A stretch of 9,704 nt of DNA. Origin: Firmicutes bacterium CAG:475. Lineage in GTDB: Bacteria; Bacillota; Clostridia; Christensenellales; CAG-917. The notes below the pieces were generated by a model. The model had not been told where the DNA came from. It did no database searches and saw only the letters and a program-made list of their open reading frames with translations. This document shows positions 1 through 6,562 of the stretch, in pieces; the stretch's first letter is position 1, and each line of letters opens with the position of its first letter. Both the position numbers and the translations under genes were made by a program. Location: positions 1 to 9,704 of the forward strand of contig FR895498.1 in the NCBI GenBank assembly GCA_000434435.1, given 5' to 3'.

Positions 1-36
1 CTGCCCCAAAAGCAAAGAGGGAGCATAACTAATTCA

Positions 37-65
37 TTGACTACTTTCAACACTCACTATATAAT
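37..65 (+). promoter_or_regulatory. SigA-type promoter of trxB
   Basis: The -35 TTGACT (37-42) and the perfect -10 TATAAT (60-65) are separated by exactly 17 bp. The expected start site is near 72-74, only about 10-12 nt before the trxB ATG at 84. The Shine-Dalgarno GAGGTGA (73-79) would therefore lie at the very 5' end of the mRNA. Positions 1-36 hold nothing I can assign. Confidence 0.85.
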
Positions 66-83
66 ACTTTTCGAGGTGAAAAC

Positions 84-983
84 ATGTACGACGTAACGAT
101 TATAGGCGCAGGCCCCGCAGGTCTTTGCGCCGCTATATACGCAACAAGAGGCGGACTGAAAACCGCCGTTATCGAATGTAAAAGCGTGGGCGGACAGGCG
201 CAAACCGCAGCGGATATCCAAAACTATCCCGGAATAATCTCGGCAAGCGGATTCGACCTTTGCTACACGATGATGAAACAATGCGCCTCTTTCGGAGCGG
301 AATTTGTGTTTGACGAGATTTCCTCCCTTTCGCTAGATACAAACCCAAAACGCATATCTCTTGCAAGCGGACAAGAAATAAAGAGCAAAACCGTAATTAT
401 CGCAAGCGGAGCAAGCGCAAGAAAACTGGGCGTCGAAAACGAAGAGAAATTTATCGGCAAAGGCTTAAGCTATTGCGCAACTTGCGACGGTGCGTTTTTC
501 AAAGGCAAGACGGTTGCCGTCATTGGCGGAGGAAACACGGCGGCAGAGGATGCGCTGTATCTTGAAAAACTTGCCGGCAAGGTTTATCTTGTGCACAGAC
601 GCGACGCCTTGCGTGCGGACAAAATTCTTTGCGACAGGCTTGAAAAAAGCAACGTGTCAATCGTGTGGGACAGCGTCGTTCAATCGTTGAGCGGAGAGAA
701 CAAGATTGCAGAAATCACACTTAAAAACGTCAAAAACGGCACTTTAACATCGCTTTCGGTTGACGGAGTATTCGTTGCGATAGGGCAAACACCAAACTCT
801 CAACTCTTTGAAAACATTGAAAAAACGTCGGCGGGATATATAATCGCAAACGAAGTCATGCGCACGAATATCGACGGCGTTTACGCCGTGGGCGATGTGA
901 GAGAAAAAACTCTTCGCCAAGTCGTAACCGCATGCGCCGACGGTGCAATCGCCGCCGACGATATAATAAAAACGCTTGCTTAA
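84..983 (+). CDS. trxB: Thioredoxin reductase (NADPH, FAD flavoprotein)
   Basis: This cytoplasmic enzyme passes electrons from NADPH through FAD and a redox-active disulfide to thioredoxin. Visible motifs, in order: the N-terminal FAD-binding GAGPAG (residues 8-13), the catalytic CATC (Cys131, Cys134), the NADPH-domain glycine motif GGGNTA (148-153), the NADPH phosphate-binding HRRDALR (171-177), and the C-terminal FAD motif GDVR (270-273). The order FAD / NADPH with CxxC / FAD is that of low-molecular-weight bacterial TrxB. At 299 aa it is slightly shorter than the usual 305-320. The ATG at 84 is chosen because GAGGTGA sits just upstream and MYDVTIIGAGPAG is the normal family N-terminus. HRRxxxR argues for NADPH rather than ferredoxin as donor. 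It has its own promoter and terminator, so it appears to be monocistronic. Confidence 0.95.
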   Translation: MYDVTIIGAGPAGLCAAIYATRGGLKTAVIECKSVGGQAQTAADIQNYPGIISASGFDLCYTMMKQCASFGAEFVFDEISSLSLDTNPKRISLASGQEIKSKTVIIASGASARKLGVENEEKFIGKGLSYCATCDGAFFKGKTVAVIGGGNTAAEDALYLEKLAGKVYLVHRRDALRADKILCDRLEKSNVSIVWDSVVQSLSGENKIAEITLKNVKNGTLTSLSVDGVFVAIGQTPNSQLFENIEKTSAGYIIANEVMRTNIDGVYAVGDVREKTLRQVVTACADGAIAADDIIKTLA

Positions 984-1000
984 ATGCAAATTTTCTATGC

Positions 1001-1028
1001 GAACGAGCCGCTTTTTCGGCTCGTTTTT
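1001..1028 (+). terminator. Intrinsic terminator after trxB
   Basis: AACGAGCCG (1002-1010) pairs with CGGCTCGTT (1017-1025), a perfect 9-bp stem with loop CTTTTT, and runs into TTTTT (1024-1028). It begins 18 bp after the trxB stop and separates trxB from glmM, so glmM needs its own promoter. Confidence 0.9.
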
Positions 1029-1086
1029 CAGATGATTTTTACGGCATTTTCCGTCAAAAACAGACCGTTTTTTGCAATTTTTCTCA

Positions 1087-1114
1087 TTCCTATACACGTT
1101 GCCGAGCATATATT
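1087..1114 (+). promoter_or_regulatory. Possible glmM promoter with almost no leader
   Basis: TATATT (1109-1114) matches the -10 consensus at five of six positions. It ends 7 bp before the glmM ATG at 1122, which would put transcription start at or next to the start codon. The -35 is poor (TTCCTA at 1087-1092, spacer 16). No better promoter is visible between the trxB terminator and glmM. A weak 9-bp hairpin with one bulge (1036-1060) lies upstream, function unknown. Confidence 0.3.
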
Positions 1115-1121
1115 GATTTGT

Positions 1122-2474
1122 ATGCAATACTTCGGCACGGACGGCATCAGACAAAAAGCGGATTATCTGCTCGACAAGCAAATTCCTTACCTTTTGGGTA
1201 AGGTTCTTTCGCAAACGGGTGCGAAAGTTATAGTTGCGCGCGACGTGCGCACGCACTCCAAAGAGATTGAAAAACAACTGTGCAAAGGGCTGCTCGAAGG
1301 CTCTGCGCAGATTTGGCTTGCAGGCGTTTTGCCAACGCCCGCGCTTGCATATACCGCGCAAACTCAAAAAGCGGACTATGCGGTGATGATAACCGCGTCC
1401 CACAACGCGCCGGAATTTAACGGACTGAAAGTTTTCGGAAAACACGGCAAAAAGTTATCGAAAGAAGAGGAAATTGCCCTCGACGACAAACTGGTCGAAT
1501 TGAAAAACAATCCCACACCGCCCGTATCTTTGGTGGACGTGTGCGCGGACGCACTCACCGAGGATGAAAAATTGAGCGAATTGAAAATCACCGTATCGGC
1601 GCAAAATCACCGCATACGCATTGTTGACGGGGCAGAATTTTTGTACGCAAAACACGTCAAAAGTATGTTTCCGAGATTCGACGGAGTAAAAGTTCGTCTA
1701 GATTGCGCCTACGGTTGTTTTGCAACGCTTGCCCCTGCGATTTTTCTTTCGCTCGGCGCAATCGTGTGCGCCGAACACAACGTTCGCGACGGCGAAAAAG
1801 TCAACGTGAATTGCGGTTCGACTCATATCGAAAGTTTTGCAAAAAGAGTAAGCCCCGACGAGTTCGGCTTTGCCTTCGACGGAGACGGAGACAGGGTTAT
1901 TGCCGTCGTAAACGGCAAAATATACGACGGTGACGCAATGCTGCTTGCCCTGTCAACGCTGTATCGCTTGCAAGGTAAGCTCAAAAAACGTTTTATCGTC
2001 GGCACGGTTTTGTCAAACACAAAACTTCAAAGAGAACTTGCTTATCAAAACGTTGCTCTCGTGCGCGCGGACGTGGGCGATAAAAACGTGTTGGACGCGC
2101 TTTTGGCACACGGTTGTATGTTGGGAGGCGAAAAAAGCGGGCATATTCTCATGCTCGACAAAGAAAACACCGGGGACGGACTTGTCACTGCCCTGTCGTT
2201 GCTAGAAGTAAAGCGCACCGTGGGCAGTCTGCCCAAATTCACGCCGTATCCGATGCTCGAACTAAACGTTTACGCAGAAAACCCGTCAAAAAATTTGGCA
2301 AGCGGCGATTTTCAAGAAAAAATAAACAAAGTCAACGCTCTGTACGCAAAATCGGGCAGGCTTATCGTGCGTCCGAGCGGAACCGAACCGTACATCAGAA
2401 TAACTTACGAATGTTTTTCGTCGTCTCCCGACGCAATATTCGACGAAATCAAAAAGATATTCGAAAGCGAGTAA
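1122..2474 (+). CDS. glmM: Phosphoglucosamine mutase
   Basis: GlmM converts glucosamine-6-phosphate to glucosamine-1-phosphate, a step toward UDP-GlcNAc and peptidoglycan. Motifs of the alpha-D-phosphohexomutase family: N-terminal FGTDGIR (residues 4-10), phosphoserine loop TASHNA (91-96, catalytic Ser93), metal-binding DGDGDR (253-258), sugar-binding GGEKSGH (335-341), and phosphate-binding RPSGTEPYIR (417-426). The 450-aa length is typical of GlmM. The reading frame is open from an ATG at 984, but those 46 extra codons run through the trxB terminator and have no family counterpart, so ATG 1122 is taken as the start. No Shine-Dalgarno precedes 1122. The usual Gly after FGTDG[IV]R is Gln here, and overall the protein looks divergent; a related phosphomannomutase is the alternative. 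No terminator follows closely. Confidence 0.9.
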   Translation: MQYFGTDGIRQKADYLLDKQIPYLLGKVLSQTGAKVIVARDVRTHSKEIEKQLCKGLLEGSAQIWLAGVLPTPALAYTAQTQKADYAVMITASHNAPEFNGLKVFGKHGKKLSKEEEIALDDKLVELKNNPTPPVSLVDVCADALTEDEKLSELKITVSAQNHRIRIVDGAEFLYAKHVKSMFPRFDGVKVRLDCAYGCFATLAPAIFLSLGAIVCAEHNVRDGEKVNVNCGSTHIESFAKRVSPDEFGFAFDGDGDRVIAVVNGKIYDGDAMLLALSTLYRLQGKLKKRFIVGTVLSNTKLQRELAYQNVALVRADVGDKNVLDALLAHGCMLGGEKSGHILMLDKENTGDGLVTALSLLEVKRTVGSLPKFTPYPMLELNVYAENPSKNLASGDFQEKINKVNALYAKSGRLIVRPSGTEPYIRITYECFSSSPDAIFDEIKKIFESE

Positions 2475-2582
2475 ACGCACAATCGAGAAACGAACAACCG
2501 ACAAAGAACAAAGACAAAAACAACCGATAAAAGAGCTGCCGATTAAAGAACAGACGCTGAAAGAGCGAATACAAAACAGCCG

Positions 2583-2653
2583 AAAAAAATACGGCGAGCG
2601 CAAAAGATAATATTTCAATACTCTTTATTGCATTTATTAAATCTTTCGCCATA
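2583..2653 (-). terminator. Intrinsic terminator of the small RNA
   Basis: On the minus strand UAUGGCGA (2653-2646) pairs with UCGCCGUA (2597-2590), 8 bp with one G-U, directly followed by UUUUUUU (2589-2583). Further pairing lies above the base: AAGAU/AUCUU (2645-2641 with 2608-2604), AAUA/UAUU (2638-2635 with 2612-2609), and CAAUA/UAUUG (2630-2626 with 2620-2616), with bulges between. In the plus orientation no U-run follows, so it should act only on minus-strand transcripts. Confidence 0.65.
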
Positions 2654-2755
2654 AAAGCGCAAACGACCTCGGGTGAACACCCAAAGCCGCTTGCTATGAT
2701 AAGGGGGAAAATTATGAGCTGTTTGAGAATCAAGATTTTTGTTTCCTGATTACAT
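2583..2755 (-). ncRNA. Candidate structured small RNA, about 173 nt, family unknown
   Basis: A near-consensus promoter (2761-2789) predicts a start at about 2753-2755, and an intrinsic terminator with a U7 tail ends at 2583. Three stem-loops fold on the minus strand. H1 pairs 2744-2751 with 2728-2735 (8 bp, 8-nt loop). H2 pairs 2679-2694 with 2659-2674: 16 contiguous bp including four G-U pairs, with tetraloop GUUC. H3 is the terminator hairpin. The H2 wobbles would be A-C mismatches in plus-strand RNA, so the fold favours minus-strand transcription. The linker 2695-2727 looks unpaired and contains UUUUCCCCCUU. A hydrophobic 94-codon frame starting TTG (2733-2449) overlaps, but its AGGA and TTG pair with each other inside H1. 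It does not resemble tmRNA, RNase P RNA or SRP RNA; 6S RNA seems unlikely because the ends do not pair. Confidence 0.6.
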
Positions 2756-2760
2756 TTGAC

Positions 2761-2789
2761 ATATTAGCACCGAAAAATCGGTTCGTCAA
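2761..2789 (-). promoter_or_regulatory. SigA-type promoter driving the small RNA
   Basis: On the minus strand -35 TTGACG (2789-2784) and -10 TAATAT (2766-2761) are 17 bp apart. The spacer holds a 14-bp inverted repeat, ACCGA-N4-TCGGT (2769-2782), which could be an operator. No protein gene lies in the usual position downstream apart from a doubtful TTG-start frame. Confidence 0.7.
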
Positions 2790-2792
2790 GGG

Positions 2793-2829
2793 TTTTTTGT
2801 AACTTTTTTTGATTTTTTTAAATTTTTTT
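2793..2829. promoter_or_regulatory. Phased T-tracts upstream of the small-RNA promoter (possible UP element / bent DNA)
   Basis: Four T-runs (2793-2798, 2804-2810, 2813-2819, 2823-2829) start 11, 9 and 10 bp apart, close to the helical repeat. They lie immediately upstream of the minus-strand -35, where A-tract UP elements and curved DNA raise promoter strength. This is a positional inference; the tracts could also be simple AT-rich filler. Confidence 0.45.
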
Positions 2830-3112
2830 GCAAAATTCTTTACAAAAGTGAAAAATAAAATTAACAATTTTTGTAAAAATTGTAGATTTTATGGTTTGCA
2901 AAATTCGAAAAAGTTGCAATTCTTACATTATCGAACAAGAGTCAGACCGCCGTTTGAAACAAAAACTGCATTCTAAACGGGCGAATTGTGATTTTTGAAA
3001 ATTTTGCTTAAAAAAGTATTAAATTTTTCGATATTCTAACCGCACAGATTTTTTGCGGCGAATTCTTTTCGATAGGTTTTGTGTCTTTTGTCCAAAAAAA
3101 ACAGTCGATACT
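2830..3112. other. AT-rich intergenic DNA, no gene seen
   Basis: No convincing reading frame is present. Contents: a 20-bp dyad at 2864-2883 (ACAATTTTT, two-base centre GT, AAAAATTGT); a stem of CGCCGTTT (2948-2955) with AAACGGGCG (2975-2983) carrying one bulged G and a 19-nt loop; and a small hairpin CCGCA/TGCGG (3040-3044 with 3054-3058). A weak plus-strand promoter-like pair (TTGAAA-N16-TATTAA) falls near 2995-3022. None is strong enough to assign a function. Confidence 0.5.
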
Positions 3113-3150
3113 AAAAATGCTTGCCCCGAACGGTTACAAGCATTTTATTT
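3113..3150. terminator. Bidirectional intrinsic terminator between mnmG and glmM
   Basis: AAAATGCTTG (3114-3123) and CAAGCATTTT (3137-3146) form a perfect 10-bp stem around a 13-nt loop. In the minus direction it lies about 40 nt past the mnmG stop and is followed by a short U-run. In the plus direction the tail TTTTATTTTTT is even better, so it can also stop transcripts coming from glmM, which has no closer terminator. Confidence 0.8.
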
Positions 3151-3189
3151 TTTCAAATTTTCAGATACAAGGCTGTTTGGTCGTGTCTT

Positions 3190-5022
3190 TTATCGCAATG
3201 CAACGATAAGCACCGCAACGTCGGCAGGAGATACTCCCGAAATTCTCGATGCCTGTCCGAGATTTAGCGGACGAATTTCGGACAGCTTTTGTCTTGCCTC
3301 GATGCGAAGAGCTTTTATCGACTCATAATCGAAATCTTTGGGAATGAGTTTGTTTTCAAGTCGTTTTTGCTCGTTCACCGCAGCTTGCTCTTTTTTGAGG
3401 TATCCCTCGTATTTAAGCTCTACAACCGCCGCGGACAACGCCTCGTCGTCGCAATCGAAATCTATAAATTCTTTTACGTCGGTATGTGTAACGGCAGGGC
3501 GCCTGCACAACTCCGCCAAAGTCGGTGTTTTTTGCGGAATTTCCTCTCCTATACGCGCAAACAAACTTTCAATCTTGTTTCGTTGCACGGTTTTTTGCGA
3601 TGCGGCAAGCACGTTTTCTATCATGCGTTTCTTTTCAAGATAACGCGCGTATCTTGCGTCGTCGACAAGTCCGATTTGTCTGCCTATCGGCGTAAGTCGC
3701 ATATCCGCGTTGTCTTGGCGAAGCATTATGCGATGTTCCGCGCGTGCCGTCATCATACGATAAGGCTCGTTTGTGCCTTTTGTGACAAGGTCGTCTATAA
3801 GCACGCCGATGTACGCCTCGTCCCTTGCAAGAATCAAAGCGTCTTTGCCGTCTACTTTTCTTGCGGCGTTTATGCCGGCAATCAAACCTTGCGCCGCCGC
3901 TTCTTCGTATCCGCTGCTTCCGTTCATCTGCCCTGCCGAGAATAATCCCTCCACCGCCTTGCTTTCAAGCGAAGGAAACATCCCGAGAGGATCGAGACAA
4001 TCATACTCTATTGCGTAGCCGTATTTTGCAAAGCGACAATTTTCAAGCCCCGGCAAAGTGCGATACATTTGCTCCTGCACGTCGTGCGGAAGAGATGTTG
4101 ACATGCCTTGCACGTACATTTCTTCGCTGTTTGCGCCTTCCGGTTCGACAAAAATTTGGTGACGTTCTTTGTCTTTGAATCGCATGACCTTCGTTTCAAT
4201 GGACGGGCAATAGCGCGGGCCTATCGACAAAATCGTTCCGTTGTAAAGCGGACTTCTGTCTATGTTGTCAAGGATGATTTTGTGCGTTTTTTCGTTGGTA
4301 TATGTGAGATAGCACGGTTCTTCCACAAACGTCGAGCGTGGCGACATAAAGGAAAATCTGTCGCTGTTATCCCCCAACTGAATTTCCATTTTGGAAAAAT
4401 CTATGCTGTCGCGGTAAATTCTCGCAGGCGTTCCCGTCTTAAATCTTCGCATGGGCACGCCGAGTTTTTTGAGGCTGTCGGTAAGGAGATTTGCCGCCCT
4501 AAAACCGCTCGGCCCGCTCTTTTTGACGTAGTCGCCGATGATAATCTCGCCGTTGAGATACACGCCCGTCGCAAGCACGACAGCCTTACAATCGTACCTT
4601 TCGCCGTCCGTCGTAATCACGCCTTCGACCTTTCCGTCCTTCGTTGCGACTTCGCACGCTTCTTTGTCGAGCACGGTAAGATTCGGCGTATTTCTCACCA
4701 CGTCGAGCATAATCTCGTGATAAAGCGCCTTATCCTCTTGTCCGCGAAGAGAAAATACGGCAGGCCCTTTTGCCGAATTGAGCGTTTTGATTTGCAAAAG
4801 CGCCTTGTCCGCAGAAAGCCCCATTTGTCCGCCGAGCGCGTCGATTTCTTTGACGAGATGTCCCTTTGCCGTACCACCTATGGCAGGATTGCACGGCATA
4901 AAAGAAACGGTGCCGAAATCGAGGCACAGCATCAAAGTTTTTTTATTCAGTCTTGCGCTTGCAAGCGCGGCTTCGACACCTGCGTGTCCGCCGCCTATGA
5001 CAACGACGTCAAATTTTTCCAT
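3190..5022 (-). CDS. mnmG: tRNA uridine-34 5-carboxymethylaminomethyl modification enzyme MnmG (GidA)
   Basis: MnmG binds FAD and NADH and works as a complex with MnmE to build the 5-carboxymethylaminomethyl group on wobble U34 of certain tRNAs. Visible: dinucleotide-binding GGGHAG (residues 10-15); CNPAIGG with Cys44; PRYCPSIE with Cys272, these two matching the conserved catalytic-region cysteines of the family; AGQMNGSSGYEEAAAQGL near 363-380; the ARAEHRIMLRQDNAD block (426-440); and the C-terminal LGQASRISGVSPAD (588-601) used for MnmE/tRNA contacts. At 610 aa it is slightly shorter than the usual 620-630. The start fits the family N-terminus (MEKFDVVVIGGG), but only a weak GGA at a distance of 12 nt precedes it. 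It follows mnmE by 133 bp, with a probable promoter in the gap. No rsmG gene follows; a terminator does. Confidence 0.97.
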   Translation of the reverse strand: MEKFDVVVIGGGHAGVEAALASARLNKKTLMLCLDFGTVSFMPCNPAIGGTAKGHLVKEIDALGGQMGLSADKALLQIKTLNSAKGPAVFSLRGQEDKALYHEIMLDVVRNTPNLTVLDKEACEVATKDGKVEGVITTDGERYDCKAVVLATGVYLNGEIIIGDYVKKSGPSGFRAANLLTDSLKKLGVPMRRFKTGTPARIYRDSIDFSKMEIQLGDNSDRFSFMSPRSTFVEEPCYLTYTNEKTHKIILDNIDRSPLYNGTILSIGPRYCPSIETKVMRFKDKERHQIFVEPEGANSEEMYVQGMSTSLPHDVQEQMYRTLPGLENCRFAKYGYAIEYDCLDPLGMFPSLESKAVEGLFSAGQMNGSSGYEEAAAQGLIAGINAARKVDGKDALILARDEAYIGVLIDDLVTKGTNEPYRMMTARAEHRIMLRQDNADMRLTPIGRQIGLVDDARYARYLEKKRMIENVLAASQKTVQRNKIESLFARIGEEIPQKTPTLAELCRRPAVTHTDVKEFIDFDCDDEALSAAVVELKYEGYLKKEQAAVNEQKRLENKLIPKDFDYESIKALRIEARQKLSEIRPLNLGQASRISGVSPADVAVLIVALR

Positions 5023-5155
5023 ATCATGTTTTATTCCGTTTGTCGTTTAAACAAACGTCGGTTTATAGTCGTATTTCGTATTAAACTATACATACGTTTT
5101 ATAACACGTACAAAACGTTTGCAATCGATTTGCGATTGCTCGGTGTCGCAAAGAG
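5023..5155 (-). promoter_or_regulatory. mnmG leader with internal promoter and hairpins
   Basis: On the minus strand TTGTAC (5113-5108) and TATAGT (5090-5085) are 17 bp apart, giving a start near 5078 and a leader of about 55 nt. The leader contains a 6-bp hairpin (5037-5042 with 5052-5057) next to the only GGA-like binding site, so initiation may be weak. Nearer mnmE a perfect 7-bp hairpin GCAATCG/CGATTGC (5121-5127 with 5133-5139) lies past the mnmE stop; it has no U-run and is a poor terminator, so read-through from mnmE is likely. Confidence 0.4.
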
Positions 5156-6541
5156 TTATTTGCCAACGCAGAATTTTGAGAATATACTGTTCACAACGTC
5201 TTGCGTTGCCGTCTTGCCCGTGATTTCTCCGAGCGCGTCGTATGCCCTTCTCAAATCGATAAGCGTGCAGTCTATTGTATCGTCAAGCGACGTAATCGCA
5301 CTTTCAAGTGCCGTTTTTGCTTCGTAAAGTGCCGATATGTGTCTTTCCGATGTAATTATTTCGCCGTCGCCTATCTTGTTTTCGGCGTATAATTTGGCTA
5401 TCGCATGCGCAAGACGGTCAACGCCTTCGCCTGTTTTTGCGCTTATCTCGAACTCGTTGTCGGCGCACTTTTTGTCAAAGCGGGACACGTCGCATTTGTT
5501 GTAAACTTCAAAAACCGTCTTGCCCGAAAAATCCCAATCGGTATCGTCGGGGGCAGTTGTATCGATGACGTGCAATATCACGTCCGCGCCCTCGAAAGCG
5601 CGCTTTGCCCTCTCTATACCCTTGGATTCGACAACGTCGTCGCTCTCTCTTATGCCTGCCGTGTCTATGAGATTGATTCTCACGCCGTCGCACTCGAAAC
5701 TATCCTCTACGGTATCTCTCGTCGTACCTGCGACGTCGGTTACGATTGCTCTGTCCTCTTTGAGCAGTGCGTTCATAAGCGACGATTTGCCTGCGTTCGG
5801 ATTTCCGGCAAGCGCAACGTTTATGCCGTGTTTTGCAATACGTCCGCTCTTTGCAGTGGAGATGAGTTTGTTTACGTCGTCAAGTATTTCTTCTATGGAA
5901 TCGGAAAGCGTTGGCAAAACCTCGTCTTCCATTTCGTCGGGATAATCGAGAGTTGCTTCGAGCGTTGCGATGAGCGTGCCCAGCTTTTCGAGAATAAGGT
6001 CGATACACTTCGACACGTTTCCTTGCATGAGCCTGTACGCCGCTTTAACGCCGGCAACGCTCTCTGCGTTTATCATATCGATGACGCCTTCGGCATCGGC
6101 AAGCGACAGCCTTCCGTTGAGAAACGCGCGTTTTGTAAACTCTCCGTTTTTTGCCATGACTGCGCCGTGACGCAACAGTGCGTCGAGCGCGCCTTGCATA
6201 ATGCGCACGCCGCCGTGCAAATAAAACTCAACCGTATCTTCCCCCGTATATGAACGTCCTGCAGGGAAATAAACGGCATAGCCTTTGTCGCAAAATTCGC
6301 CTGCGTCGAAAGTGCCGAAATTCATATAAAGCGGTTTCCATTCCTCGCGAAGTCCGTTTTCTTTTTTCTCGTCTATGCGGTCTTGCAAATTTTCGCACGA
6401 CGAATCGCCGCTCTTTCGAGCGTTTTTATGCGCAAAAATGAAAACGGCATCGGCAATTGCAAGCGCGTCCTCTCCGGACACGCGCACTATGCCGATACCA
6501 CCTGCACCTATCGGTGATGAAATTGCCGCTATCGTACTCAT
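5156..6541 (-). CDS. mnmE: tRNA modification GTPase MnmE (TrmE)
   Basis: MnmE is the GTPase partner of MnmG in wobble-U34 modification. An N-terminal folate-binding domain begins at residue 1 (IAAISSPIGAGGIGIVRVSG) and includes SYTGEDTVEFYLHGG (97-111). The embedded G domain shows the P-loop GNPNAGKS (246-253), GTTRD (272-276), DTAG (293-296) and NKCD (348-351). The protein ends in FCVGK with Cys458, matching the conserved C-terminal C-[IV]-G-K. Length 461 aa is normal. Residues about 38-65 are a lysine/glutamate-rich stretch longer than in typical homologues, probably a surface loop. AAAGGA stands 7-8 nt before the ATG. jag ends 21 bp upstream, so it probably shares that transcript. Confidence 0.97.
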   Translation of the reverse strand: MSTIAAISSPIGAGGIGIVRVSGEDALAIADAVFIFAHKNARKSGDSSCENLQDRIDEKKENGLREEWKPLYMNFGTFDAGEFCDKGYAVYFPAGRSYTGEDTVEFYLHGGVRIMQGALDALLRHGAVMAKNGEFTKRAFLNGRLSLADAEGVIDMINAESVAGVKAAYRLMQGNVSKCIDLILEKLGTLIATLEATLDYPDEMEDEVLPTLSDSIEEILDDVNKLISTAKSGRIAKHGINVALAGNPNAGKSSLMNALLKEDRAIVTDVAGTTRDTVEDSFECDGVRINLIDTAGIRESDDVVESKGIERAKRAFEGADVILHVIDTTAPDDTDWDFSGKTVFEVYNKCDVSRFDKKCADNEFEISAKTGEGVDRLAHAIAKLYAENKIGDGEIITSERHISALYEAKTALESAITSLDDTIDCTLIDLRRAYDALGEITGKTATQDVVNSIFSKFCVGK

Positions 6542-6562
6542 AAGTTTTTCCTTTCGGAATTT

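Noticed and set aside
984..1121. 46-codon N-terminal extension of glmM starting in TAAATG at the trxB stop
   Set aside because: It runs through the trxB terminator, gives a hydrophobic sequence unlike GlmM, and the family N-terminus begins at 1122.
2406..2610. Open Lys/Arg-rich plus-strand frame running out of the glmM 3' end
   Set aside because: It has no ATG, GTG or TTG start and no binding site; purine-rich composition explains it.
2449..2733. Hydrophobic 94-codon minus-strand frame with a TTG start and an AGGA site upstream
   Set aside because: The AGGA and TTG pair with each other in hairpin H1, the frame reads through the long structured stems and the U7 terminator, its end runs into glmM, and its F/L-rich second half mirrors a purine-rich stretch. 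I recognise no family. A real small membrane protein cannot be fully excluded.
2701..2749. Plus-strand AAGGGGG followed by an ATG and 11 codons
   Set aside because: It is the complement of the C-rich linker of the candidate small RNA, and the peptide is very short with no plus-strand promoter.
2583..2755. 6S RNA, SRP RNA, tmRNA or RNase P RNA
   Set aside because: No conserved SRP or RNase P core, no tmRNA tag, and the ends do not pair with each other as in 6S RNA.
2864..2883. 20-bp AT dyad as a ParB parS or other defined operator
   Set aside because: It does not match the parS consensus, and AT-rich dyads arise easily in such sequence.
5121..5139. Terminator after mnmE
   Set aside because: The 7-bp stem is perfect but no U-run follows on the minus strand.
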